From the NCBI GenBank assembly GCA_963709645.1, contig CAVPXP010000017.1, positions 62,001 to 126,000 of the forward strand: a stretch of DNA of 64,000 nt, in the 5' to 3' direction. Source of the stretch: DYRB01 sp963709645. GTDB lineage: Bacteria > Pseudomonadota > Gammaproteobacteria > Chromatiales > Chromatiaceae. The position numbers and the translations under genes are program-made. Shown here piece after piece: positions 43,958 to 52,916 of the stretch. A model generated the notes under the pieces. It was given only the letters and a program-made list of their open reading frames with translations, did not search any database and was not told the origin of the DNA. Position 1 is the first letter of the stretch, and every line of letters starts with the position of its first letter.

Positions 43958-46484
43958 TCAGAAGGTCTTCAGGAACGCAATGAGGGCGCGTCTGTCCGCG
44001 TCGCTCAACTCAGGCTCCTGCCCGAAGGCCTTCTCGTCGGGGCTCAGGCCGTCTTGCTTGTTGAACTCCGTGGTACCGAAGTAGTGACCGCGGTTGACCA
44101 CCAGGTCCGGGCACTTGCTCAGCCGCAGCATAGGTCCCTTGCAGGTTTGCGAAGCGTTCGCGCAGCTCCTCGTCGGTGGCGTTGGCCGGCGCGCTCGCCA
44201 GGCCCAGCTTGAGCTTGACCAGAAACTCGCCCATGTCCTTGACGTGGGCGGCCACGGTGGCGGGGTCGCGGCTCTCCGCACGCAGCCGGAGGTTGGCCAG
44301 CAGTCCGACCGGCGTGCCCTTCGGGATGGGTCCCAGCACCACGTCTCCGCCGTCGCTCACCAGCCAAGGCAACCAGCGGTGCAGCGTCCCCTGCAGCGGC
44401 TGTACGGCCTCCGGGACGTATCCGACCGGAATCGTCACCGTGCTGCGCTGGGTGGTCCGATCGATGGTGCCAGGCACCTTGGTGCCCAGAACCGCGTCAT
44501 GCTCCCGCTTCTCGGGCCAGAGCATCTGCTCGATCGAGGCGTCGAAGACCTTCATGCGCGCCTCTACCGACGGGTCGATGTCGAAAGGCCCGACCGCGTT
44601 GTTGAGCAGGAAAGGTCCGGAGGACCACAGGGCGATCAGCGACGGCACCCGGGTATAGCCGCGCCCACCGGCCGGCATCGCGTAGGGCACAGGCTCCCCG
44701 GTGAAGGGGTCGCTCAGGGTGACGGTGCCCACGGAGGGCAGCTGCTTGTAGGACTGGGACGAGAAGTTGTCCCAGATGTTGTCGGCCAGGGCGTTCGTCG
44801 CCAGCGGGCTGCAGGCGTTGGTGCGCAGCAGCGTGACCGGGATACGCGCGTCGGCGGAGAGATAGTTGCCGTCGAGGAAATCCGGCGCGCGCACGACCTC
44901 GCGCATCTGGGCCTTGTAGCCGTCAGTCTGGGTCCACTTCCAATAGCGCTTGAAGCAATCGAGATAGCTGGCGCCCGCGCACTTGGCCGGGTCCAGATCC
45001 AGGTCCGGCGGGTGCGGCGGCTCCTTGCTCGAATGGCAGCGGGCGCAGGTGTCGGCGAAGACGTCCTTGCCCCGGTCCAGGACGGCGGCATCGGCGGCGA
45101 GGTATGCGGCCCCACCGGGTGCATCCTTGAGGCGGTCGGGCTGAGCGGCCTTGAGGAAGAACAGGGCCGTGTTCAGGTTGCCCGCCTCGGTTGCCTGCCA
45201 ATAGACGGAGTTCTTCTGTGCAGTGGCGATGGGGATGGGGCTGATCGTCTTGCCGCCGACCACGGGGTTGAAATGCAGCAGCCACTCCTCGCTAAACAAG
45301 CCGATGTTCAGGTAGACCCGGTTGAGCGCCCCCAGCAAGCCGACCGAATCCGAGCCGTCCTTCAGCACGCGGGGGGTACGCACCGTCTGATTCTGCTCCG
45401 AGTAGAAGTCCAGCAGCGGCCCGCTGGTTACGTAGTCGTTGAACTGCTTGTTGTCCAGCTCACCCCCCGCGAGCTTTTCCAGCCCGATGCGCTTGGCCAT
45501 CCCCATGCGCGACACGAAGTCGTAGACCGAATTCATGGTGCGCGGGTTGTTGATGTAGTCGGTCGAGATCAGCGAGGTGTCCATGGTCCCAGGCCGGTAG
45601 GTGTGGGCCAGCTGGTACATGAAGTTGGCTTGGCCTTCGGGCTTGTTCGCGTTGAAGATGAACAGCCTGTCGACCCACATGTACTGGGCCCCCACCGAGG
45701 AGCTGAGGTTGGCGAATTGCGGGTACTCCGGGTCCGCCGGTGGGTTTACCGGGCTCGGGCCCACATGGCAGAAGCCGCAGGACATGCCGACGCGGTAGGG
45801 ACGCACCAGGTCCTTGCGGTTGTAGTAGCCCGGGTCCCTGTAGTAGCGCTCGGGGTCCCATGCCTTGGCCGCCGTAGCGTCGAAGGCGGGGTTGGGGAAG
45901 AGGCGCAAGCCCATGATGCCGGTGGCATATCCGTAATAGGAGCCAACGGGCTGGGTGGTGCCGTCTCCCAAGGGTTTGCCGCGGGAACCGATGGCCACAC
46001 CGGGGTACTTGTCTTCGTTCTCGAAGGGGTCCGGCGGGCAGTCCTTGCTCCGTACGTCGAGCCACAGCCCGCGGCGGTCCTTGTCGGGTCCGGTTGCCTC
46101 CTCAAAGCAGGGCTCGTTGACCATGCCGTAGTAGGCCCAGCGATTGGAACGCGAGTAGCCGAGGCTCGGATGGGAGCTGATCGCCTTCAGGAGGTCGAAG
46201 GCACCGAAGGTGTAACCCGACAAGGTGTCCCAAAAGCGGTCATTGCCACCGCTCCAGACGACCCACATGTTGCGTCCCTTGACCTCGTCTGGCGTCAGCG
46301 ACAAGCCGCCGTCCATGTCACGGAAGTAGTCTTCCGAGGCATGCGGGAAAGAGGCCAGGTCCCGCCCGGCCTCTTTGGCCTCATCCAGCACTTGCCCAGG
46401 CTCCGGGTGCTTGGTGCATGCCGCCAGGCCGATGCACCCGCAGAGCAAGACCAATCCCGCCGCCCCCCATTGATTCCACGCCAT
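43958..46484 (-). pseudogene. RoxA-like diheme cytochrome c lipoprotein, one frameshift
   Basis: Large (about 840 residues) secreted diheme cytochrome. A lipobox GLAAC ends the signal peptide. Heme sites are CGFCH near residue 238 and CARCH near residue 485. The context around the first (YYRDPGYYNRKDLVRPYRVGMSCGFCH) and SYYGYATGIMGLRLFPNPAF recall RoxA, the rubber oxygenase of the MauG/CcpA superfamily, whose N-terminal heme binds O2. The frame is lost near 44140; the other frame continues MLRLSKCPDLVVNRGHYFGT and ends SDADRRALIAFLKTF. First gene of the oxidative block. Substrate unknown. Confidence 0.78.
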
Positions 46485-47617
46485 GCCAACCCTCCTTCCC
46501 CCTCTCGGGCGCCAGCTTCAGGAAATCCCACCGGAATAACCTAGTACAAGGGTCAGACTAGTTCAGCAAAGGGCAGGCGGCAAGGTGCGTTACGGTGTTT
46601 TTCCGCATGGGTCGCGCGCGGTGAGGCAGATCATGGGGCCATGCTGTCCACGCGCAACGATGCTAGGTCGCTGCGTCGCAGGCAGGTCCAGCTCCAGCAA
46701 CCCGTCAGTCCTGACTCATCATCACCGGCTGAACCGGGGATATGGCTCCATGGACGGATGCGATTGGACGGCTCAACCCCCGCTCTGAGTCACACTCTGT
46801 TGAAAAACTGTCTCGCCGGCGCGGGTCGGCAGGAACCCGCGTTGAAGCCTTGGTCACGCGCTCCCCCGAACACCCAGCCGCGGCATAATGCAGCACCAGG
46901 CTCACCGGCGCCTCGGGGTCGAGCGGTTTGGCGATATGGTCGACCATGCCCGCAGCGAGGCACTTGGCCCTCTCCTCGGCCATGGCGTAGGCGGTTTGCC
47001 CGATGATGAGCAGGTTCGGAACCAGGGTGAGGATGCGGCGGGTTGCCTCGAAGTTGTCCATCTCCGGCATCTGCATGCCCATGGGCACGATGTCGTAGGC
47101 GTCGCCCCGTCCTGGGTGCCGGGCTCGACGGCCTCGCGGCCATTGACGACCATCACCACAGGGGCGCCGCTGGCGAGCAAGACGCCTTCAAGCAAGACCT
47201 GGTTGATGGGCTCGTCCTCGGCCGCAAGGTCGCGGTCTGTGCAAACGCGATCTGCTGGCCCAGGCATTTACGGACCCGTTGGACAAGGCCGTCAAGGCCA
47301 TTCAGATCGGTCGTCACACCCATTCAGATCTCGGGGCGTTGGGCAGGCACACCTGACTTTCACCAAGCGGAGCCCCGACCCAACAGCGGAAACGAGTTAT
47401 CGACGGTCTCACGGTGCCGGCAGCTGCCCTGGATGAGGCTGCCAATGCGTTCTGTGCGCGCCTGGGCCTTGACCTGGCGCCCCTCGATCTGGTGGGCCTT
47501 GTAATCCGGACTGGCCGACCGGCGGGCCAGGGTGCAGGGCCTAGCCAGACCCAGGATGAGGAGCGCAGCGAAACCCATGACCCGACCCCACCCTGCGGCC
47601 GGGCTGAGCAAGGCGCT
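46485..47617. other. Mostly non-coding stretch with a receiver-domain remnant
   Basis: Between the diverging diheme cytochrome gene and norE. Apart from the receiver remnant (46880-47267, minus), no gene is convincing. A short plus-strand reading near 47414-47506 (ALDEAANAFCARLGLDLAP) looks protein-like but has no context. Confidence 0.5.
46880..47267 (-). pseudogene. Decayed response-regulator receiver domain
   Basis: LAAEDEPINQVLLEGVLLAS, then, after a frameshift near 47100, MPMGMQMPEMDNFEATRRI and MAEERAKCLAAGMVDHIAKPLDPEA. This is the CheY-like receiver typical of hybrid histidine kinases, with the acidic pair (EDE) and the Lys (KP) still present. The phospho-acceptor Asp of the usual LMDMQMP is Gly here. 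No kinase part remains. Confidence 0.65.
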
Positions 47618-47631
47618 TTGATGTCGGTCAA
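47618..47631. promoter_or_regulatory. FNR/Dnr-type box upstream of norE
   Basis: TTGATGTCGGTCAA fits TTGAY-N4-RTCAA, 74 bases before the norE start. Confidence 0.7.
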
Positions 47632-47705
47632 AGCCCAGGCAGCGACCCCCGCCTAGCATGGCCTTCTTCCCGCGGGCCCCAGGCCCCGCCCCTACCGGAG
47701 GCCCT

Positions 47706-48317
47706 ATGTCAGTCCCGGCGGCCATCGCCACGGCCCCGACAGCGCCCAGGGCCCGCCCAGCCACCCGGTATCCGCCGGGGGACCTGGCGATCTGGATCTT
47801 CATCCTGGCTGAACTCGGGGTCTTTGCCATCTTCTTCGCCGCCTATGCCTTCGCCCGCGTGGGCGACGTAGCCCTGTTCAACGCCTGCCAGGACACCCTG
47901 GACCGGCGGGCGGCCCTGATCAATACACTAGCCCTGATCACCGGGAGCTACTTCGTGGTGCGGGCCGTGGCAGCAATCCGCCTGGGCAACCAGGGCGGTT
48001 GCGTGCGCTGGCTGGTGGCGGCCCTCGGCATGGGCCTGCTCTTTCTGGCGGTAAAGGTGTCCGAGTATGCCCACCACTTTGCCGAAGGCGTGACGCTGAG
48101 CACCAACACCTTCTATATGTTCTATCTCTCGCTGACCTTTTTCCACTTCATGCACGTCATACTCGGCATGGTCATCCTGGCCGCCGTGGCGCTGAAGGCC
48201 AGGGCGGGTGGCTATTCTGCCGCCGACCATAGCGGGGTGGAGACGGGGGCTTCCTACTGGCATATGGTCGATCTGGTATGGCTGATCCTCTTTCCGCTGA
48301 TCTACGTGATGCGCTGA
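47706..48317 (+). CDS. norE: NorE, cytochrome c oxidase subunit III-like protein
   Basis: Five-helix membrane protein (203 residues) of the heme-copper oxidase subunit III family that supports NO reductase activity in denitrifiers. Visible: DLAIWIFILAELGVFAIFF (helix 1), ALITGSYFVVRAVAAI, KVSEYAHHFAEGVTLSTNTFYMFYLSLTFFHFMHVI (the conserved Glu/His core) and SYWHMVDLVWLILFPLIYVMR at the end. The ATG at 47706 follows GGAGG; a longer frame begins at 47658. Confidence 0.88.
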   Translation: MSVPAAIATAPTAPRARPATRYPPGDLAIWIFILAELGVFAIFFAAYAFARVGDVALFNACQDTLDRRAALINTLALITGSYFVVRAVAAIRLGNQGGCVRWLVAALGMGLLFLAVKVSEYAHHFAEGVTLSTNTFYMFYLSLTFFHFMHVILGMVILAAVALKARAGGYSAADHSGVETGASYWHMVDLVWLILFPLIYVMR

Positions 48318-48598
48318 GTCCAGGCCAGGCGCAGCAGCGCTGGCTGCGTCCCTGCACCTGGGTATACCTGGCCATGTTGGGTCTGACCCTGGTCACCTTT
48401 GCCATCGGCGCGGCCGGGCTCGGCGGACTGGCGGTGTCCCTGTCGGTCCTGGGGCTAGCCCTGCTCAAGGGCCAGCTGGTCGGCGACTATTTCATGGGGC
48501 TCAAGGCCGTTCGGGGCCCCTGGCGTTGGGTGGTCACCCTCTGGCTGCTGCTCCCCGGGGCCCTGATCGGGCTCGCCTTCACCCTCGCCGCGCCTTGA
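48278..48598 (+). CDS. norF: NorF-like small membrane protein
   Basis: 106 residues with three membrane helices, in the position and with the size of NorF, a subunit IV-like partner of NorE (WVYLAMLGLTLVTFAIGA, GLALLKGQLVGDYFMGLKAV). The KGQLVGDYFMGLK loop is typical of prokaryotic oxidase subunit IV. The ATG at 48278 overlaps norE by 40 bases; there is no in-frame ATG, GTG or TTG between it and the first helix. Confidence 0.75.
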   Translation: MADPLSADLRDALSPGQAQQRWLRPCTWVYLAMLGLTLVTFAIGAAGLGGLAVSLSVLGLALLKGQLVGDYFMGLKAVRGPWRWVVTLWLLLPGALIGLAFTLAAP

Positions 48599-48609
48599 CC
48601 GGAGGCCCT

Positions 48610-49410
48610 ATGCACGCCATGCCCCAAATCGCTCCCCCGCCCATCTTCTACCGGCCCCAGGCGCAGGAGGTGGCGCTGTTCGAACAAGCCTTCCGCAACC
48701 GCCTGCCGATGTTGATCAAGGGCCCCACCGGGTGCGGCAAGACGCGCTTCGTGCGCTACATGGCCGAGCGCCTGGGCAGGCGGCTCTACACCGTGGCCTG
48801 CCACGACGACCTCACCGCTGCCGACCTGGTGGGACGCCACCTGATTGGCGACGGCGGAACCTTCTGGAGCGACGGGCCCCTGACCCGGGCGGTGCGCGAG
48901 GGGGCCATCTGCTACCTGGACGAGGTGGTCGAGGCGCGCAAGGACACCACCGTGGTCCTGCACCCCCTGACCGACGACCGCCGCATCCTGCCCCTGGAGC
49001 GCACCGGCGAGACCCTGCACGCCCCGGACGGCTTCATGCTGGTGGTCTCCTACAACCCCGGCTACCAGAACCTGCTCAAGGGTATGAAGCCAAGCACCCG
49101 GCAGCGCTTCGTGGCCCTGAGCCTGGGCTTCCCGAGCGCCGAGCTGGAGTTGGAGATCCTGGAGGGCGAGACCGGCATCGGACCGGACCAGGCCAAACGC
49201 CTGGTGCGTCTGGCAGGGGCCCTGCGCGCACTGAAGGACCACGACCTGGAGGAAGGTGCATCGACCCGGTTGCTGGTCTACGCTGCAACGCTGATCCAGA
49301 GCGGCATGTCCGAGGCCGACGCCTGCCGGGCGGCCCTGGTGGAGCCCCTCACCGACGACGCCGACACCATCGCCGCCCTGACCGAGGTGATCGATGCCAC
49401 CCTTGGATGA
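48610..49410 (+). CDS. norQ: NorQ/NirQ, MoxR-type AAA+ ATPase
   Basis: 266-residue AAA+ chaperone that, with the VWA protein NorD, activates NorCB by helping insert the non-heme iron. Walker A GPTGCGKT at about residues 38-45, Walker B ICYLDEVVEARKD, sensor VVSYNPGYQ. The GGAGG-preceded ATG is 11 bases after norF. The end overlaps the next gene. Confidence 0.93.
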   Translation: MHAMPQIAPPPIFYRPQAQEVALFEQAFRNRLPMLIKGPTGCGKTRFVRYMAERLGRRLYTVACHDDLTAADLVGRHLIGDGGTFWSDGPLTRAVREGAICYLDEVVEARKDTTVVLHPLTDDRRILPLERTGETLHAPDGFMLVVSYNPGYQNLLKGMKPSTRQRFVALSLGFPSAELELEILEGETGIGPDQAKRLVRLAGALRALKDHDLEEGASTRLLVYAATLIQSGMSEADACRAALVEPLTDDADTIAALTEVIDATLG

Positions 49411-49838
49411 TGCCGGTATCGGGTCAGACAAGGACCCGGGCGAGGTCCCAGGCTTCGGGCTGGCCGTCGCCGCCGAGGGGCTGTACCTGGCCAATCTCCT
49501 GGTGTTGCCGGGGGTCGCCTTCCTGATCCTGTTCTATCTGCACTGGCGCACCGACCCGGACCACCCCCAAGCTGGCCGTCGCCCACCTGGGGCAGGCTGT
49601 CTCCGCCAGCCTATGGGCCGGGGGACTCCTGGTGCTGGTCAACCTGGCAATCATGCTGCTGGGCGGCTACCGTGGTGCCCACACCTGGGTGGTGCTGATC
49701 CTGTATTTCACGGTCTGCCATTCCACCCTGGTCCTGCTCGGGGTGATGGGTCTGACCAAGGCAATGGCCGGGCAATGCTGGCGCTACCCACTCATCGGCC
49801 GGCCACTGCCAGCCGGCTGCCCCAAGGCTGGGGCCTGA
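49394..49838 (+). pseudogene. Unknown four-helix membrane protein of the nor cluster, one frameshift
   Basis: The first frame gives PGFGLAVAAEGLYLANLLVLPGVAFLILFYLHWRTDP. A C-run near 49563 shifts the frame, and the second part reads KLAVAHLGQAVSASLWAGGLLVLVNLAIMLLGG, then VVLILYFTVCHSTLVLLGVMGLTKAMAGQCWRYPLIG. About 147 residues in all, with four membrane helices; the second helix pair with HST and KAMAG suggests a small transporter or oxidase-assembly protein. It is present between norQ and the Fe-S protein gene, overlaps norQ, and is two bases short of the next gene. Confidence 0.65.
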
Positions 49839-49840
49839 CC

Positions 49841-50839
49841 ATGAGCAGGACCCGCCTCCAGCGCGCCCGCGCCTGGACTCAGATCGGCTTCTTCAGCCTG
49901 TTCCTGCTGGCCCCGCCGCTGGACATTCTGCGCATCGATCTCACCCAGGGCCACGCCGTCCTGCTCGGCCAATCCTGGACCCTGGGGATCGACGACTTTC
50001 TGGCCGGGCGGAGCGGCATCGGAGACGCGGCCCTGAACCTGTTCCTGCGCGGCTTCCTGCCGCTTTTCGGCGGGGCGGCCCTCTTCATCTGGATCGCCTG
50101 GCGTTATGGCCGGCTCTACTGCGGCTGGTTGTGCCCCCACTTCTCCGTCGTAGAGCTGATCAACAGCCTGATGGGGCGCGCCTCGGGCAGCCCGAGCCTG
50201 TGGGAGCGCCCTAAGAAGGGGTCGGACCCCTGGTATTGGGTGCCCACTCTGCTGGCAGTTGCCGCCTTCGCCTTCCTCTGGGCCCTGGCCTTCCTGACCT
50301 ACCTGCTGCCGCCGTTCGAGGTCTACCACAACCTGTTGACGGGAACCCTCACCCGCAACCAGGCGATCTTCCTCACCGCCGGGACCCTGGCGCTGTCCGT
50401 GGAATTCCTGGCCGCCCGGCACTTCTTCTGCCGCTACGCCTGCGCCGTCGGCCTTTTTCAGAGCCTCGCCTGGATGGCCAACGACAAGGCCATGGTGGTG
50501 GGATTCGACACCCGCCGCGCCACGGCCTGCGCCGACTGCGATAACCTCTGCGACCAGTCCTGCCCCATGCGGCTAAAACCACGCACCCTCAAGCGCAAGA
50601 TGTTCACCTGCACGGAGTGCGGGGAGTGCATCGCCGCCTGCACCCAGGTCCAGGGCGGCGACCCCCGACAGACCCTGCTGCGCTGGGTTGAGGGGGACGC
50701 AGCCCTGGCGGTGGTGACAGGCCGCCCCGCACCTCCTGAGAAGTGGTCGGAACCCCTTTCCACCCCCATGGCGATCGGCGACAGCTCGGTACGACAGGAA
50801 AAGGGTTCTGACCCCTTTCTAGAGCGGGTCGGGGTCTGA
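49841..50839 (+). CDS. Membrane-bound 4Fe-4S protein (CcoG/NapH/NosR-like)
   Basis: 332 residues. Five or so membrane helices, a CxxxCP pair between them (LYCGWLCPHFSVVE and FFCRYACAVGLFQS), then a ferredoxin domain with CADCDNLCDQSCP and CTECGECIAACTQ (two 4Fe-4S sets). These features match the NapH/CcoG/NosR C-terminal family that passes quinol electrons to periplasmic or metal-insertion partners. In a nor operon it may supply reductant for iron insertion. The last 30 residues, from EKWSEP to ERVGV, come from a dispersed repeat and are not conserved-looking. Confidence 0.8.
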   Translation: MSRTRLQRARAWTQIGFFSLFLLAPPLDILRIDLTQGHAVLLGQSWTLGIDDFLAGRSGIGDAALNLFLRGFLPLFGGAALFIWIAWRYGRLYCGWLCPHFSVVELINSLMGRASGSPSLWERPKKGSDPWYWVPTLLAVAAFAFLWALAFLTYLLPPFEVYHNLLTGTLTRNQAIFLTAGTLALSVEFLAARHFFCRYACAVGLFQSLAWMANDKAMVVGFDTRRATACADCDNLCDQSCPMRLKPRTLKRKMFTCTECGECIAACTQVQGGDPRQTLLRWVEGDAALAVVTGRPAPPEKWSEPLSTPMAIGDSSVRQEKGSDPFLERVGV

Positions 50840-50843
50840 CCCC
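50739..50843. repeat. GGGGTC-n-GACCCC palindromic repeat cluster
   Basis: Three short palindromes in 100 bases: GTGGTCGGAACCCC at 50743, AAGGGTTCTGACCCCTTT at 50801 and GGGGTCTGACCCC at 50831-50843. The same unit occurs inside the gene at about 50216 (GGGGTCGGACCCC). The last copy touches the norD start codon. Confidence 0.75.
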
Positions 50844-52715
50844 ATGGAAGAGCAGGTCGGCGCCCTCTGGCACAAGGCCATTACCCGCTTCGCCCAGCGC
50901 ATCGAGGGGCGTCGTTACCCCGAGGCCGCGGCGCAGCTCCAGGAGCTGGCCCCAACCCTGGGCATCCTGTTCCGCGCGCTGGGCGGCGATGGCGGGCTCC
51001 AGGTCGAGACGGCGGATGCGACCGCCCACGGCGCCCGCCGCGGCTTCCTGCAATGGCTGGCAGGGACGGGCGACAAGGCCGAACTGGCCTGGCGGGACGA
51101 GCGCTCGCTGCGCCTGCCGGAGGTCATCGACTGCTTCCCGAACCCAGCACTCAACCGCGACCTCTATCTGTGGCTGACGGCGCTGGCCATCGGCCAGCCC
51201 GGCAGCGCCTCCGGGGACCCGGGCAACCCCGTCGAGACCTGGCTCCTGGCCAACCAGTGGCTGACCCGGCGGGCCCTGGCGGACCTCCCGGGCCTCAAGC
51301 CCCGCTATCAGCGCCTCGTGGCCGGCCACCTGGCCCTGCGCCCCGACCCATCGCGCCTGCCCGCGGCGGAGGCCGAGCGGGAGCGACTGGTCCGCCAGGC
51401 CCTGACGGACCCCGGCAGCGTCAGCCGACTCCCCCTGGCCAAGCGCCCTCCCTACCCCGTGCCGCTCTGGCTGCACCCGCACCCGGACCAGCCCACCGGG
51501 GCCGCCAAGACCGACCCGGGCGAGGAACAGCAGTCCTCCCGCGACGACCGGGTCGAGTCCTTGGGTGAGCGCCGCCGCCGGGCGGCCGAGCGCGTCTCCA
51601 TGCCGGAGAAAGACCAGGGCCTGGTCACCATCCGCATGGAGAACATCCTGACCTGGGGCGAACACGTCCAGGTGGACCGCGGTACCGACGAGGAGGAGGA
51701 CCTAGAACGGGCCAAGACCGCCGCCGCGGATATGGACCGCATCAGCGTCGCCCGCGACCGCCGCGCCTCCGGGGCACGGCTGCGCTTCGACCTCGACCTG
51801 CCGGCCGAGGCCGAGGACGATCTGGTCCTGTCCGACGGCACCCTGCTTCCGGAGTGGGACTGGCGGCGGCGGCGCCTGGAGCCGGACCGCTGCCGCATCG
51901 TCTCCCTGCTCGCCCAGGACGCGGCCCCCTGCCCCCTGCCCGCTCACCTGGGCCGCACGGCCAAGCGCCTGCGCAACCAATTCCAGGCCCTGGCCCCGGC
52001 ACGGGTCTGGCACCGCGGACAAGCGGACGGACAGGAGTTGGACCTCGACGCATACCTACGCTTCGCCGCCGACCGGAAGGCAGGCATCGGTGCCCACGGC
52101 GATGCCCTCTACCGGGACCTGCGCAGCGGGGCCAGGGACCTGGCCTGTCTGCTCCTGGCGGACCTGTCGCTCTCCACCGACAGCCACATCGACGATCGTT
52201 CCAAGGTGATCGATGTGATCCGCAACAGCCTGTTCCTGTTCGCCGAGTCCCTGTCCGCCACCGGTGACCGCTTCGGCGTCTTTGGCTTCTCCTCGCGCCG
52301 GCGCGACCCGGTGCGCTTCCACACCATCAAGGGTTTCGACGAGGGTTACGGCGGCGCCGTCCGTGGGCGCATCCAGGCCATCAAGCCGGGCTATTACACC
52401 CGCATGGGGGCGGGCATCCGCCACGCCACCAATCTGCTCGCTGCCCAGCCCGGCGGGCGCCGCCTGCTGCTGTTGTTGTCCGATGGCAAACCCAACGACC
52501 TGGACCGGTACGAGGGCCGCTTCGGCATCGAGGACACCCGCCACGCCATCGTCGCCGCCCGCAACCTGGGCCTGACCCCCTTCTGCGTCACCATCGACGA
52601 GCGCGGCAACGACTACCTGCCCCACCTCTTCGGCTCCGGCGGCTATGTGGTCATCCGCCGCCCCGCCGAGCTCCCGGCCCAACTCCCACTGCTCTACGCT
52701 CGCCTAACTGCCTGA
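50844..52715 (+). CDS. norD: NorD, VWA-domain NO reductase activation protein
   Basis: 623 residues; with NorQ it activates NO reductase. The C-terminal von Willebrand A domain has the MIDAS motif DLSLSTDS near residue 445 and LLLLSDGKPNDLDRYEGRFGIEDT. The N-terminal half is helical. The ATG at 50844 is directly preceded by a GGGGTCTGACCCC palindrome in place of a normal ribosome site; no better start was found. norD closes the second nor operon. Confidence 0.92.
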   Translation: MEEQVGALWHKAITRFAQRIEGRRYPEAAAQLQELAPTLGILFRALGGDGGLQVETADATAHGARRGFLQWLAGTGDKAELAWRDERSLRLPEVIDCFPNPALNRDLYLWLTALAIGQPGSASGDPGNPVETWLLANQWLTRRALADLPGLKPRYQRLVAGHLALRPDPSRLPAAEAERERLVRQALTDPGSVSRLPLAKRPPYPVPLWLHPHPDQPTGAAKTDPGEEQQSSRDDRVESLGERRRRAAERVSMPEKDQGLVTIRMENILTWGEHVQVDRGTDEEEDLERAKTAAADMDRISVARDRRASGARLRFDLDLPAEAEDDLVLSDGTLLPEWDWRRRRLEPDRCRIVSLLAQDAAPCPLPAHLGRTAKRLRNQFQALAPARVWHRGQADGQELDLDAYLRFAADRKAGIGAHGDALYRDLRSGARDLACLLLADLSLSTDSHIDDRSKVIDVIRNSLFLFAESLSATGDRFGVFGFSSRRRDPVRFHTIKGFDEGYGGAVRGRIQAIKPGYYTRMGAGIRHATNLLAAQPGGRRLLLLLSDGKPNDLDRYEGRFGIEDTRHAIVAARNLGLTPFCVTIDERGNDYLPHLFGSGGYVVIRRPAELPAQLPLLYARLTA

Positions 52716-52857
52716 GCCGCGGACTGCCCGCGCGTGCGCCTCGCACCTGTCGGGCTACACTGTTGCGGCTTGGTCGCGTGGCCCTCCCGGCCCGGTAACG
52801 TCCGATTCCTTGGCTCAAAGCCAGGCGCCGATGCCGCGTCAGAGATAAACGCGGTTG

Positions 52858-52910
52858 AAAGTTCCATAAATTTCGCATATATAAGACATATCTAATATTA
52901 CAGGGGTGTC
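52858..52910 (+). promoter_or_regulatory. AT-rich promoter region before the RND operon
   Basis: An unusually AT-rich stretch (AAATTTCGCATATATAAGAC and nearby TCTAATATTAC) stands out from the high-GC surroundings just before the adaptor gene. TATATAAG may contain the -10 element. No FNR box is present. Confidence 0.4.
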
Positions 52911-52916
52911 ACCACC

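Noticed and set aside
47414..47506. Short reading resembling part of an ATP-grasp domain
   Set aside because: About 30 residues only, without catalytic motifs or a gene context.
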